A DNA stretch of 49,562 bases. Origin: an uncultured Ignavibacteriota bacterium. GTDB taxonomy: Bacteria > Bacteroidota > Ignavibacteria > UBA10030 > UBA8401. The stretch covers positions 1 to 49,562 of the forward strand of contig CAISDA010000057.1 in the NCBI GenBank assembly GCA_903884005.1. The letters are read 5' to 3'. A program made the position numbers and the translations under genes. Below, in pieces: positions 1-9,383 of the stretch; the stretch's first letter is position 1, and each line of letters begins with the position of its first letter. The notes under the pieces were generated by a model, which searched no databases, had not been told where the DNA came from, and saw only the letters and a program-made list of their open reading frames with translations.

Positions 1-117
1 AGATTAAAAATTATTGAATTGACCAAGGGCAAGAAAATCCTTACTGAAGTATCAAAGAATCAAGCTTTCGTGTTCAGAGAGTTCGGATTGCCAATTCCAG
101 AGATAGCCTTGTTATAA
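1..117 (+). CDS. C-terminal end of an unidentified protein, possibly a transposase (partial)
   Basis: An open frame runs from the first base of the window to a TAA at 115-117, giving the last 38 residues of a protein whose start lies outside. The peptide is lysine-rich and ends in a short hydrophobic tail (FGLPIPEIALL). A basic stretch followed by a GLPIPE-like ending resembles the C-termini of some IS4/IS1634-type transposases, but this is an impression, not a match. Support for it being real comes from context: it converges on a GH30 gene whose homology stops abruptly about 20 bases beyond this stop codon, as expected if a mobile element had inserted there. An 8-base direct repeat (GTTATAAT) lies at 111-118 and 135-142. 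Confidence 0.35.
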   Translation, partial: RLKIIELTKGKKILTEVSKNQAFVFREFGLPIPEIALL

Positions 118-725
118 TTTAAACGGGATTTTGGGTTATAATATTCAGGCAGCAGCGTGCCTCCTTTGAGCATACTCTTGTTGCTTTTCATGAATGCGGG
201 AGGGCTCCACGGGCTTGCGAACAGGGTCAGGCGGCCGCCGGCCGCTGCGATCGCACGTTTGATGAGAGGAATGCGGTACTGCCGGTCGTGGTCAATTGAA
301 AATGTTGTGAGCTCTTTATCGCCCTCGTTCACATAGGTATAACTCTCGGAGGCGAAGTCGGAGCTGTGAATCGACGTGCGCGCCAGCGTGTACCCGATTC
401 CTTTGCTGCGGTCAAAGTATGCAGTCAACAATTCCTGCTGCTTTGGCTCCGGCAATTTGGCAAACACTTCCGCCGCAGCGTCCGTTATTGCACCACCGAT
501 GCCGAGGAATGTTTGAAATGTTTTACGGGGATTGACAAAAATACAAATCTCCGATTCCAGCGGCTGCACAGATCGCACAAATGGATTTGCGTCTGTGCGT
601 GTAAGCCGATACTCCGTCTTCTCTGCAGTGGTGTAGACGACGATTTCGTGGTGCCCGCCGGACGGCTGTGCGGGACAAACGGCTGCACCGAGGCAGATGA
701 TAATCAGTATGAGTGTATTTTTCAT
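60..725 (-). pseudogene. Glycoside hydrolase family 30 (glucosylceramidase-like), 3'-truncated
   Basis: The start is taken at the ATG at 725, which opens a typical signal peptide (MKNTLILIIICLGAAVCPA). The body matches the N-terminal half of GH30 enzymes, secreted TIM-barrel beta-glycosidases: the FLGIGGAITDAAAE block, the YTLARTSIHSSDFASESYTYV block and the LFASPWSPPAFMKSN block are diagnostic. Family members are usually about 450-500 residues. Here homology ends after LPEYY near position 138, and the remaining residues to the stop at 60 are unrelated. The catalytic acid/base and nucleophile glutamates, which lie further C-terminal in GH30, are therefore missing and the gene should be inactive. 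The break coincides with the end of an oppositely oriented foreign-looking frame. A weak promoter-like pair (TTCCGC, 17 bases, GATATT) is seen on the minus strand at 815-843. Confidence 0.8.
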
Positions 726-960
726 ATGTTTTCCAAGAGTAAGATGACGTCTGTCCTGCGGATACCTCCCAGCCTGAGCGATTTTCGCAGAACACTGAGA
801 ATACTTTATTCGCCAATATCGTGCCACATTCAATACGGCGGAATTGGGCTTAATTTAAACAATTATTCGCATTGGGCAGGGCCGCGTTATCAATTCAATA
901 ATGATGGCTTATTGAATAGATAAAAGAATTTTAGGACCGGAACTATTTTATTGCTTCCAC

Positions 961-989
961 TTGCCTGTGCTGTGAGCAAAAACTATATT
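961..989 (+). promoter_or_regulatory. Promoter of the GH123-like gene (TTGCCT-17-TATATT)
   Basis: The -35 box TTGCCT (961-966) and -10 box TATATT (984-989) are 17 bases apart, about 96 bases before the ATG at 1086. The spacer ends in GCAAAAAC and the -10 box is followed by ACGC-CCGG. The same arrangement occurs at 16079-16107 and 34527-34555 on the other strand. The rest of the 726-1085 gap shows nothing else convincing. Confidence 0.6.
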
Positions 990-1085
990 ACGCTCCGGTT
1001 TACAAACGTGAACCGGACGGGGGTGGGGCGGGTAAGTTTTTTTGCTCTCGGCGAGGGCGCCAACGAAGTACCTATAAGGTGACGA

Positions 1086-2795
1086 ATGAAACGACAACCG
1101 GCAATCATTATGTTCGCGGCGATGACTTTTTTTTTCACAATGCGGGCCGTTGCGGACGGACGGCTTCAACACTCCGCGCCCGATGCCGGGCCCGTTGTCG
1201 GACTCATTGATGAGGTCCGGGAGTTCTATCCCGACACCAAGCTGGATCAGCCCGTGAAACGGCTCACCGTCCACACGGCAAGGAACACAAGGGCCTGCGT
1301 CCACATCATGATCACGGGACTTCGGGGGACGGAGACAATCGCGTTCTCCGAGTCGGGCACAAACGCCAAGCCGACATCGGGAATCGCCTGGTTCAGGATG
1401 ATCGACGTGCCGGTGCTGGAGAACACGGGGCTCGACCGCAACACGGAAAAATACAGCGGCAAGACGAATCCCTATGTCATCCGCAGAGCGCCCTTTCGCA
1501 TCTATGATCCTTTCCGGCCCGTGAGTTCGCCGGTTGCGGCGGACTCCGCTTCTCTTGCACTTCGAATGGAAGTGCCGATCGATTCTACGCTCTCCCCCGG
1601 CGAATACGTCCACACCATCACACTCGATTTCGGTGATCACACCGAATCACTGGAATTCGTCGTGGTCGTGCATCGCGCCATGGTTCCTCCGGTCACGCGA
1701 TCCACCATTTCCTATATCAACTGGATGAACATCGATAACATCTGCAGCGCTCACGGCGTCAAGAAGTGGAGCGAGCCATTCTGGGCGATGCTCGCAACCT
1801 ATGCGCAGACGATGGCCAGGGGCAGGCAGAATGCGTTCTGGTTTATATGGCCCGACTATTTTATGATCGACAGTTCCGGCAACGTCTCTGAATTCCGCCG
1901 CGATCGTCTCGAGCGGTACATCCGTGTCTTTCTCTCGGCCGGCCTTACAACGATTCACGGAGCGCCCATGTTCGGCCGCCGGAACTGGACGTCCACAGAC
2001 ATGCTCCTCTATGTTCCCACTGCAGACGGAAAAGAAGTCGGCGCAGTGTCCGACAAGGGAAAGCGAATGCTGACACAGATGACGCTCCGCATCGCCGCCA
2101 TGATGAAGGAGAACCATTGGGAGGGACAGTGGCTGCAGGGTGTGTTCGATGAACCGGAAGACGCATTTGTCGACCGCTATCGGGAGCTGGTCTCGGTGCT
2201 GCGGGCAGTGAAACCCGATATCAGCATCCTTGAAGCGACGATGACGACGAGTGTGAGCGGTCTCGTCAATGTCTGGTGCCCGCAGGTTCAGGAATATCAG
2301 CACAATCAGGAATTCTTCGACAAGCGAAAAGCGGCTGGAGACAAGGTCTGGGTGTACACGTGCTTGTCGCCGGGAGGGCCATGGTTGAACAGGCTCCTCG
2401 ATCAGGAGCGCCTCCGTCAGGTGTATATCGGGTGGGCGTGCGCGAAATACGACCTGCAGGGGTTCCTGCACTGGGGGTTGAATTTCCATACGGCCAAACC
2501 GTTTGAGGAGCTTGTCCGGTTTCACATGGAGGGGCAGTTCCTTCCGGCAGGCGATTCGCACATTCTCTATCCCGTGCATGAGGGTCCGCTCTCCAGCCAC
2601 CGATTCGAAGCGCATCGGATCGGCATGGAAGACTACGAACTGCTGGCTCAACTCAAATCGCACGATGCGGCCAAACAGCAGCAGATCATCGCGCGTGTAG
2701 TGCAGGGATTCGACAAGTATAACACGGACATTGCCGTCTATCGTGCGGCGCGTACGCTGCTACTGGAGGAAGTCGATGCATACACAAAGGAATGA
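1086..2795 (+). CDS. Secreted glycoside hydrolase, DUF4091 / GH123-like
   Basis: This is a 569-residue protein with a signal peptide (about residues 1-24). The C-terminal half carries the DUF4091 catalytic domain shared with GH123 beta-N-acetylgalactosaminidases: a TIM barrel with WLQGVFDEPEDAF, then a VWCPQ segment, a DKVWVYTCLSPGGP segment and a GFLHWGLNFH segment. The consecutive Asp-Glu pair in the DEPED motif (D355-E356) corresponds to the pair that GH123 enzymes use for substrate-assisted catalysis. The N-terminal part (about 30-210) looks like the beta-sandwich usually found before this domain. The final 60 residues include HRIGMEDYELL, typical of the C-terminal helix of DUF4091 proteins. 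Exact substrate is not decided by sequence; amino-sugar-containing glycans are a reasonable guess. The gene has its own promoter and is followed convergently by the PL9 gene. Confidence 0.85.
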   Translation: MKRQPAIIMFAAMTFFFTMRAVADGRLQHSAPDAGPVVGLIDEVREFYPDTKLDQPVKRLTVHTARNTRACVHIMITGLRGTETIAFSESGTNAKPTSGIAWFRMIDVPVLENTGLDRNTEKYSGKTNPYVIRRAPFRIYDPFRPVSSPVAADSASLALRMEVPIDSTLSPGEYVHTITLDFGDHTESLEFVVVVHRAMVPPVTRSTISYINWMNIDNICSAHGVKKWSEPFWAMLATYAQTMARGRQNAFWFIWPDYFMIDSSGNVSEFRRDRLERYIRVFLSAGLTTIHGAPMFGRRNWTSTDMLLYVPTADGKEVGAVSDKGKRMLTQMTLRIAAMMKENHWEGQWLQGVFDEPEDAFVDRYRELVSVLRAVKPDISILEATMTTSVSGLVNVWCPQVQEYQHNQEFFDKRKAAGDKVWVYTCLSPGGPWLNRLLDQERLRQVYIGWACAKYDLQGFLHWGLNFHTAKPFEELVRFHMEGQFLPAGDSHILYPVHEGPLSSHRFEAHRIGMEDYELLAQLKSHDAAKQQQIIARVVQGFDKYNTDIAVYRAARTLLLEEVDAYTKE

Positions 2796-2859
2796 AACAA
2801 TCTTAAAGAGCGGAGATCGAGCGGCCTCGATTGTTGATGCGGATGGTTGTGAAGGGGGA

Positions 2860-4485
2860 TTATTTCAGGAGCGACATTTTTTTCAATTGCACATTCCCGT
2901 CAAATTCCAATCGGGAAAAATATATTCCCGACGCGAGGCCTGATGCGTTGAACCGCACCTGATGGCCGACGCCGGCTTCAGCAATGCCGGCGAATAATGT
3001 GGCAACTTCCTGTCCGAGCACGTTCAATATTTTCAGCGTCGCTTTCCCGGTGAGAGGAACACTGAACAGAATCTTCGTGGCCGGATTGAACGGGTTCGGG
3101 AAGTTTTGGGACAAGTGAAAATCGGAAGGCACACCGGCGCCCGACGCCTTCACATCCGTGATCGCCGCGGTTTCAAAACACCCAAGGTCGGGCCTGCTTC
3201 CGTTATACGGCAGCCCCACGTTCGTTCCGGCATCGATGAACGGACTGGTGGATTTCAGATGCATGAATTGAAGGTCGGGCAGCGAGCCGTCGGACTTGCG
3301 GGGCCCGCGAACACCCGTTGTATCCACGGAAATAAAATCGCTGGCAAGCGCACCGGCGAATGGAGCCGACCAACTGTTCGAGGCCACGATGGGATTCGGG
3401 ACACCAGCGAGTGTTACGCCGGATGAGCCGAGCGAGATGCAATTCTCGACCGTCAGGATTGAGGTCGTTCGTATAAATCCGGGGATGCCGAAATTGTTCG
3501 AACCATTCCGAACGCTGGTGCAATTCAACATCGTCATCGATCCGCGATTGTTGTTCTGATCGAAGCCCCTCACCTTATTGTCGAACGCGAGACAATTTTT
3601 CAGGATCATGGTGTGCCGCAGACTGTCGGCATTGCTAATTGATTGAGTGGCGAGATCTTTGTCGCCACCTCCCATCTTAAATCCATTGCCGTTCCCCGTG
3701 CCAACAACGCCGCTTTTGAGATACCCATTGGCGAAACTCCAGCAATTTTCCAGGATCGTCACCATGGTGTCTTTTCCTGCCACCGGCGCCGAGGGACGAA
3801 CGTACCCGTCCCAGCCGTCATCGGAATTCTGCCACGAGCGGCATCCGTAAAAATAATTGTACGTCCCATTATCGAGCTTCGGTGAGAAACCATCAGCGTT
3901 GCCGTCGTAACTGGATGCACTGGTGGAATCACGATTGCTATAGGAATCGCAATTGACCACTCTATTATATGAGCCGAGATTGGAGATCTGTAATCCCGTG
4001 TTTCGGTTCTCGAAGACCGAACAATATTCGATGATATTGTACCAGCCTCCGTTGATCGCAATTCCATTATGCGGTGCGCCTTTGACATCCATCCCCTTGA
4101 TATTCCAATACCTGCCTGTCACACGTATCCCGTCGGCCGAGCCGCTGACGCGAGGGATGCCGATCGAGGAAAAATCCAGGAGAGGCCGCTCGCCCGGATA
4201 GGCGAGCACACACGTGCGCCTTGCAGAATCGATGCCGTTCGACGACAGTGTGATCTGAACCGTAGAGACATACGTGCCACCACGAACATAGATGGTATCG
4301 CCCGCCGTCAGTTTGCTCACTGCAGTCGAAAGCTTCGCAAGGGGCTGGTCTATCGAGAGCCCGGCATTCGAGTCGTTTCCATTGACAGCAACATAGTACG
4401 TTTTCGGCTGCGACAGTGCCTCGCTCAGAGCGCCCTGGAGCACAAGGAGATGAATGCACACGCTCAACGGTAACAGTAGTTTCAT
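2860..4485 (-). CDS. Secreted PL9-type pectate lyase with T9SS sorting domain
   Basis: The start is placed at the ATG at 4485, which has an AGAAGAG ribosome site and begins the signal peptide (MKLLLPLSVCIHLLVLQ). The 541-residue protein is a right-handed parallel beta-helix. It opens with YYVAVNGNDSNAG and GDTIYVRGGTY, the standard beginning of family PL9 and related helices. Coil motifs follow: YWNIKGMDVKGAPHNGI, NRNTGLQISN, GNADGFSPKL (about 195-204), NSDDGWDGY (about 221-229) and GNGFKMGGG. In PL9 enzymes the Asp cluster of DDGWD binds calcium and the Lys of the GFK motif (here about K270) is the catalytic base, so an active pectate lyase is likely. The last 85 residues form a T9SS C-terminal domain beginning at FPNPFNP, so the protein should be exported through the type IX pathway and released or attached at the cell surface. 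Confidence 0.88.
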   Translation of the reverse strand: MKLLLPLSVCIHLLVLQGALSEALSQPKTYYVAVNGNDSNAGLSIDQPLAKLSTAVSKLTAGDTIYVRGGTYVSTVQITLSSNGIDSARRTCVLAYPGERPLLDFSSIGIPRVSGSADGIRVTGRYWNIKGMDVKGAPHNGIAINGGWYNIIEYCSVFENRNTGLQISNLGSYNRVVNCDSYSNRDSTSASSYDGNADGFSPKLDNGTYNYFYGCRSWQNSDDGWDGYVRPSAPVAGKDTMVTILENCWSFANGYLKSGVVGTGNGNGFKMGGGDKDLATQSISNADSLRHTMILKNCLAFDNKVRGFDQNNNRGSMTMLNCTSVRNGSNNFGIPGFIRTTSILTVENCISLGSSGVTLAGVPNPIVASNSWSAPFAGALASDFISVDTTGVRGPRKSDGSLPDLQFMHLKSTSPFIDAGTNVGLPYNGSRPDLGCFETAAITDVKASGAGVPSDFHLSQNFPNPFNPATKILFSVPLTGKATLKILNVLGQEVATLFAGIAEAGVGHQVRFNASGLASGIYFSRLEFDGNVQLKKMSLLK

Positions 4486-4625
4486 TATTTGTACTCTTCT
4501 CGCCGTCATGGTACTCTTGACATTTACTGTAATAAACAGCATTCATAAAAACACGCACGGACCACACACGCGGCGCACCGAAGCGTGCTGCGCCGGCACG
4601 TTGGTGACCTCATTCCGTCTCTCCA

Positions 4626-5435
4626 TTACTCCGGCCGCGCAATTCCCTTCCAGTGACCGTCCGGGTCGCTGCCGCTGACAAGAATCCCCTTCTCATTCCA
4701 TCCCCAGTATGTCCGCACATCGACCGGACAATAACGTAATGTCAATCCGCAGCGCCGTCGGCTTGATGTATTCGCCAGCGAACCATGCAGAAGCAGATCG
4801 CTGTGAATCGAAAATTGACCCGCTCTCAGCTCAATGAGAACTTCTTCGTCTCCATATTTAAATGGATCGTCCACAGACTGAGTCAGCACATTGTGCTCCG
4901 AAGGATCGCTTTCCCGGAATTTGAGATGTCCATGGATGTGCGAGCCGGGGATGACACGCATGCATCCGTTTGCAGCATCAACGTCGTCGATCGCCAGCCA
5001 GACGGTAACAGTCTTCGACGGGGTCACGGCCCAATAGGAACAATCCTGATGCCACGACACAGCTTTTCCATCCCCCGGCATTTTACAGAAATAATGAGTC
5101 GCCCAGCAGACAACATTCGGACCGAGAAGATCAGTGATCTTCTCTACGATCGCCGGATTTTTTGCAAGATCATAGATGGCTGAAAACCGGTCGTGGTACC
5201 GGTCTATGGCGTAGCTATCCTTCCCTTCGGCTGTGACCTTCAGGAGAATGTCATCGAAATCCTTCCGGTTGGCATCGGCTTCAGCCTCATTGAAGGCGGT
5301 CAAACCGGTCAGGTATCCTTTCTCATTGAACAACCGGATTTGCTCCTTCGCCAATATGTTCGGACGGTCGTTATGCACAGGGAAAAAACGCAGCTCCCTT
5401 TCCAGCTTCGACACTTTCTCGTCATGGTCGTTCAT
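4626..5435 (-). CDS. Phytanoyl-CoA dioxygenase family protein (Fe(II)/2-oxoglutarate oxygenase)
   Basis: The start at 5435 is preferred over the longer frame because AGGAG lies just upstream. The 269-residue cytoplasmic protein has the PhyH double-stranded beta-helix. The iron-binding HxD is seen in SWHQDCSYW (H129, D131), and the distal histidine with the following 2-oxoglutarate arginine lies in the HGSLANTSSRRR segment (about H217). The segment IDDVDAANGCMRVIPGSH is typical of bacterial PhyH proteins. Such enzymes hydroxylate small organic substrates, often in secondary or osmolyte metabolism; the substrate here is unknown. It is divergently arranged with the GH78 rhamnosidase gene across a 325-base gap that holds the GH78 promoter. 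There is no evident functional link to the carbohydrate genes. Confidence 0.85.
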   Translation of the reverse strand: MNDHDEKVSKLERELRFFPVHNDRPNILAKEQIRLFNEKGYLTGLTAFNEAEADANRKDFDDILLKVTAEGKDSYAIDRYHDRFSAIYDLAKNPAIVEKITDLLGPNVVCWATHYFCKMPGDGKAVSWHQDCSYWAVTPSKTVTVWLAIDDVDAANGCMRVIPGSHIHGHLKFRESDPSEHNVLTQSVDDPFKYGDEEVLIELRAGQFSIHSDLLLHGSLANTSSRRRCGLTLRYCPVDVRTYWGWNEKGILVSGSDPDGHWKGIARPE

Positions 5436-5588
5436 GAAGTTCTCCTCATCGCACATCGTGATGAACCATTACTATCTTTTTGATGTATTTTTTTTAACAC
5501 CAATGCATGCCGTTCTGTTCCCGGAATACGGCCAATGGCGGCGTCATCGGAAGAGCCATACTTTTTTTTTCAGATGTCCCAATGATGC

Positions 5589-5617
5589 TTGATTTCTTTG
5601 CTTTTGCAAGCGATATT
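5589..5617 (+). promoter_or_regulatory. Promoter of the GH78 gene (TTGATT-17-GATATT)
   Basis: TTGATT (5589-5594) and GATATT (5612-5617) are separated by 17 bases, and the spacer ends in TTGCAAGC. This is one of six copies of a near-identical promoter type in the window. It leaves a leader of about 140 bases before the ATG at 5761. Confidence 0.6.
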
Positions 5618-5760
5618 GTTCCCAGCGTGTTTAGAGAAAAGTGAACATGCGGATTACAGGGACTTTGGAAATGGCACTGCTTGCGCGCAACACCAGATCG
5701 GCCGCTCAATGCCTGAATTGCTCATGCAGATGTACACTGAACACAGAAAGGTCAACGATC

Positions 5761-8136
5761 ATGCGAATATCTCTCTTCATTGCGCTCATGTGGTGTATTG
5801 TCCACTCCATGGCTTTTTCACAACGCCAGGCGCTTCCGGGGGCCGGTTCCGATTCACCGCATTGGATTTCTCCCTACGCATCAGAAACAACGACTGAAAA
5901 AACACCGTGCCCGTTGATGCGATCGATGTTCAGTCTCAACGACGTTGCCGCGACGGGCATTGTGCGAATCATCGGCCTCGGACATTATGAATTGTATCTG
6001 AACGGCCAACGAGTGGGAAACGCGTTGATCAAGCAACCGTGGTCGCAATACGATAAAACTCTGTATTGGCAGGAATTTGATGTCAGCAAGCTCGTCCGGC
6101 CCGGAAAAAATGTCTGGGGAGTGATGCTGGGAAATTCGTTCTGGCACGTCGGACCGGCAAACGATACAGGACGCTATGTGAAGACGGATGCCATGCCTAA
6201 TTTTTCTTCCGGCTATCCGTATCTGCTGTGGCTGGAGGCACGATTCAAAACGAAAGACGGTAAGGAACAGATCGTATCGAGCGGCGATTCATGGAAATGG
6301 ATCGAGGGCCCGCTGACATTCTCGCACATCTATGCCGGCGAAGATTATGATGCGCGGCTCCTGCCTGCCGGGTGGAATGCCCCCGGATTCGACGACCGCA
6401 CATGGAAGCCAATTCACACCGCGCCGGCTCCTTCGGCGAAACTGGAACGGTATCTCGGTCCGCCCATGGAAGCATTTGAAGTGTTCACACCGGTGAAGGT
6501 GATGTCTCCCATTGCCGGCGAGTATACGTATGTCTTTCCGCAAAATTGTTCCGCGCTGCTGCGTTTCACGGTCACGGGTGCGGCGGGAAAAACCATTCGA
6601 TTCAAACCGTGCGAGTACATGGATTCAACGGGCCATGTCAAGTTCACCTACACGTGGGGAACGCATAAGGACATCTGGCACGACTATACAACTTCCGGCA
6701 AAGGCATCGAGGCGCACCAGGTGATGTTCTGTTACGAGGGATGCCAGTATGTCGGAATGACGGGGGCTGTGCCGGAAGGGTATCCCAATCCTCAGGGCCT
6801 TCCCGTCGTGAAGACGATGGAACTCGTTCACGTGCGCACGGCTAATCCGCTCGTGGGCGCATTCACGTGCTCGAGCGAGCTGCAGAACGGCGCCGAACGG
6901 ATGATCGACTGGTCCATCCGCTCGAACATGAGTTACGTCGCCACGGATTGTCCGCACCGCGAGAAGAACGGATGGCAGGAAGAAAACTGGCACATGGCCA
7001 GGGCAATGAGTTATCGATTCAACACCGAACAATGGATGACCAAAATAGCGCGGGATCTGAAGGATACACAGCTTCCCGACGGCCACGTGCCGACGAATTG
7101 TCCGAACTATCTGGTCTTTATCCCGCCGCACGGATACTGGAATGAAGCTCCCGAGTGGGGAATTTCGTCGGTCCTTGTTCCATGGCATCTCTACGAATGG
7201 TACGGCACGACCAGCGTGCTCAAGTCGAATTTCGAGAGCATGCGCAAGTTCGTCGATTACCTTTCATCGACTGCAAAGGACGGCATCATCAACAGCAATT
7301 TGGGAGATTGGTACGACTACGGCCATGGGAAAGGCGACGGGCCATCGCAGTGGACTCCGAACGAACTCAGCGCAACGGCTATCTGGGCGCTGGGGGCAAA
7401 AACTGTGGCGCAGGCGGCAACGGTACTTGGAAAGCCGGCCGAAGCGGCGGCGTATGGAAAGCTGTTCGAACAGATCAAGCAGGATTTTCAGCGGCGCTTT
7501 TACGACACGGCAACGAAGACGCTGAAGAACAACGGCTCATGCCAGGCGGGACACAGCGTGGCGCTGTGTGTTGGACTTGTTCCCGAGCAGGATCGTCCGG
7601 CGGTGCTGCAGGCGATCGTTGATGATCTGGAAAAACGAGAGTATCAGCAAACCGTGGGCGAGGTGCTGCAGGTGTTCTTCATTCGCGCTCTTGCGCAGGG
7701 AAACCGAAATGACGTTCTCCATCGTGTCTACGCTCGCGAGAACCGCGGAAGCTACGGGTACATGGTGAACCAAGGATTCACATCGTTGCCCGAGAGCTGG
7801 GATGCGCAGCCGGGCACAGTCAATAGTATGAACCACTTTATGCTGGGGCATTTGATGGAATGGCATTATGCGTACGTCGCCGGAATACAGCAGCAACCGG
7901 GCAGCGTGGGCTGGAAGAATGTTCTCATCGCTCCGAATCCGGGCAAGCTCACAAGCGCTTCGGCTTCATTTAAGAGTCCCTCGGGCACGATCAAAGTTGA
8001 CTGGAAACAATCCACAACCGAGTTCGCAATGACAGTCACGATCCCCAAAGGAATGAAGGCCACTGCGCTTCTTCCCACGGGAGAGCGGCATGTATTGAAA
8101 TCCGGAACAACAACGCTGAAGCACCGATTCTCCTGA
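5761..8136 (+). CDS. Secreted alpha-L-rhamnosidase, GH78
   Basis: The open frame extends further upstream, but the ATG at 5761 starts a clear signal peptide (MRISLFIALMWCIVHSMAFS) and has AAAGG about ten bases before it. The mature protein has the GH78 order: an N-terminal beta-sandwich with HYELYLNGQRVG and KNVWGVMLGNSFW, a further sandwich (about 220-330), the (alpha/alpha)6 barrel, and a small C-terminal beta domain after about residue 700. The catalytic region DCPHREKNGWQEE (residues 396-408) contains the conserved acids of the family. WNEAPEWGISSVLVPWHLYEWYG is another strongly conserved barrel segment. The enzyme should remove terminal L-rhamnose from pectic or glycoside substrates in the periplasm or outside. 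No T9SS tail is present, so it probably stays periplasmic. It sits upstream of the ROK kinase gene with a 120-base gap. Confidence 0.9.
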   Translation: MRISLFIALMWCIVHSMAFSQRQALPGAGSDSPHWISPYASETTTEKTPCPLMRSMFSLNDVAATGIVRIIGLGHYELYLNGQRVGNALIKQPWSQYDKTLYWQEFDVSKLVRPGKNVWGVMLGNSFWHVGPANDTGRYVKTDAMPNFSSGYPYLLWLEARFKTKDGKEQIVSSGDSWKWIEGPLTFSHIYAGEDYDARLLPAGWNAPGFDDRTWKPIHTAPAPSAKLERYLGPPMEAFEVFTPVKVMSPIAGEYTYVFPQNCSALLRFTVTGAAGKTIRFKPCEYMDSTGHVKFTYTWGTHKDIWHDYTTSGKGIEAHQVMFCYEGCQYVGMTGAVPEGYPNPQGLPVVKTMELVHVRTANPLVGAFTCSSELQNGAERMIDWSIRSNMSYVATDCPHREKNGWQEENWHMARAMSYRFNTEQWMTKIARDLKDTQLPDGHVPTNCPNYLVFIPPHGYWNEAPEWGISSVLVPWHLYEWYGTTSVLKSNFESMRKFVDYLSSTAKDGIINSNLGDWYDYGHGKGDGPSQWTPNELSATAIWALGAKTVAQAATVLGKPAEAAAYGKLFEQIKQDFQRRFYDTATKTLKNNGSCQAGHSVALCVGLVPEQDRPAVLQAIVDDLEKREYQQTVGEVLQVFFIRALAQGNRNDVLHRVYARENRGSYGYMVNQGFTSLPESWDAQPGTVNSMNHFMLGHLMEWHYAYVAGIQQQPGSVGWKNVLIAPNPGKLTSASASFKSPSGTIKVDWKQSTTEFAMTVTIPKGMKATALLPTGERHVLKSGTTTLKHRFS

Positions 8137-8256
8137 GAAGAAGATCCATGCACACGGCATGAATGGAAAGCCGGCGGCGGCGGTGACCGTCGATTGCATA
8201 AGCAGAATAAATCACAGTATCAGTCTATACAAATTTAATTATACCAAGGTGTACCT

Positions 8257-9291
8257 ATGAGCGGAAGACGAGTGTATCTCGGCACGGATAGCGGCGCGAC
8301 ATCATCAAAAACCGGCGGTGTGTGGGAGGACGGCACCACCATTTCGACAAAGCTGGCACAACAATCGACGAACGCCGACGCGGGTACGACGGCTGTCGTT
8401 CGCGGGTGGATGGAAGGTGTCAATGAATATTTGGTTCGCAATGACCTGACGTGGGATCAGGTGCAGGGTGTTGGTTTGGCCATCCCCGGGCCATACAAGC
8501 GATATGGAGTATTAGACAGCACCACCAACCTCCCGAAAAATTTTGAAGGCTGGGATTTTTACACGGAGTATGGCGGTGCGCTGGCTGAACGCGCCGGCCG
8601 TGCTATTCCACTTGTGGTCGGCAACGATGGAAATTACGGCGGTGTGGCCGAAGCGCAACACGCGCGCGGCGCGAGCAAGAGTTCTGTTGTGATGCTCGCT
8701 CCCGGAACAGGCTTGGGGTGTGCGTTCATCGATTCGCGCGGACTCCCGCTCGACGGCGATACGCTCAACGGCATGGAAGGCGGCCATATGGCTGCGCCGC
8801 TTCATCTTCTCGATACCAAAGCGTATCCATGCGGCTGCGGCCGCACCTGGGGCTGTGTTGAAGTGTACACAACCATCTCCGGCCTGCCATATCTGCTCGC
8901 CGAAAAGCTGGCAAAATATCCCGACCATTTTCTGGCGAAGTCACCGCTGAGCGCAAAGGAAAAATCGTTAAGCCTGCGCACATTGGCGCAACAAGGCGAT
9001 CCGCTTGCGGTCGAAATATTCGATTTCCAGGCCAAGGTGATGGGCTTGCATGCCGCCAATCTCACGATGGCGTTCGATGCTGAATTCGTCGTGATCGGCG
9101 GAGGCCTCATGGACCACGAGTCGACGACCGAGGCATTTCGTGCCCGCTACTTGCGTGTGCTGCGTGAGAACATGGAACCGTACCTGTGGCCGGCGCAGCG
9201 CGGCCGCGTCACCGTCGTTCCTGCCGCACTCGGCGATCTCTCACAAGCCATAGGCGCCGCCTTGGTAGCGCTGTATCAAAGCCGGACATAA
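8257..9291 (+). CDS. ROK family sugar kinase (glucokinase-like)
   Basis: This 344-residue cytoplasmic protein starts immediately with the ATP-binding phosphate-1 motif (YLGTDSGATSSKTG) and has no N-terminal helix-turn-helix, so it is a kinase rather than a ROK repressor. The catalytic Asp is D124 in VVGNDGNYGG. The ROK signature follows: PGTGLGCAFI, EGGHMAAP and the zinc site formed by His of GGH plus the cysteines of CGCGRTWGCVE. ROK kinases phosphorylate glucose, mannose, fructose, allose or N-acetyl sugars; the substrate cannot be read off here. An AAGGTG site precedes the ATG. A strong intrinsic terminator closes the unit, so the kinase may be co-transcribed with the upstream rhamnosidase or use its own promoter in the 8137-8256 gap. 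Confidence 0.88.
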   Translation: MSGRRVYLGTDSGATSSKTGGVWEDGTTISTKLAQQSTNADAGTTAVVRGWMEGVNEYLVRNDLTWDQVQGVGLAIPGPYKRYGVLDSTTNLPKNFEGWDFYTEYGGALAERAGRAIPLVVGNDGNYGGVAEAQHARGASKSSVVMLAPGTGLGCAFIDSRGLPLDGDTLNGMEGGHMAAPLHLLDTKAYPCGCGRTWGCVEVYTTISGLPYLLAEKLAKYPDHFLAKSPLSAKEKSLSLRTLAQQGDPLAVEIFDFQAKVMGLHAANLTMAFDAEFVVIGGGLMDHESTTEAFRARYLRVLRENMEPYLWPAQRGRVTVVPAALGDLSQAIGAALVALYQSRT

Positions 9292-9327
9292 GCACGAGTC
9301 ACCGTTGGCCGCACACTCTATAACGAA

Positions 9328-9367
9328 CGCCCGGCAGCATTGTCGACTGCCGGGCGCTCGTGTTTTT
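9328..9367 (+). terminator. Rho-independent terminator after the ROK gene
   Basis: A perfect 10-base stem (CGCCCGGCAG at 9328-9337, CTGCCGGGCG at 9347-9356) with a 9-base loop is followed by a T-run (GTGTTTTT, to 9367). It lies 36 bases after the ROK stop and in front of the convergent propeller gene. Confidence 0.85.
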
Positions 9368-9383
9368 CCTTCACAATGATCGG

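Noticed and set aside
1647-2663. Long open frame (338 codons) on the minus strand opposite the GH123-like gene
   Set aside because: It is antisense to a clear conserved coding sequence, has arginine- and histidine-rich composition typical of shadow frames, and matches no family.
2816-2831. Short hairpin ATCGAG-CGGC-CTCGAT between the GH123-like and pectate lyase genes
   Set aside because: It has only six base pairs and no T-run on either side, too weak to call a terminator.
4517-4545. TTGACA-17-CATTCA promoter-like pair on the plus strand
   Set aside because: No plus-strand gene follows for over 1 kb, and the -10 box is poor. It lies in the leader of the minus-strand pectate lyase gene.
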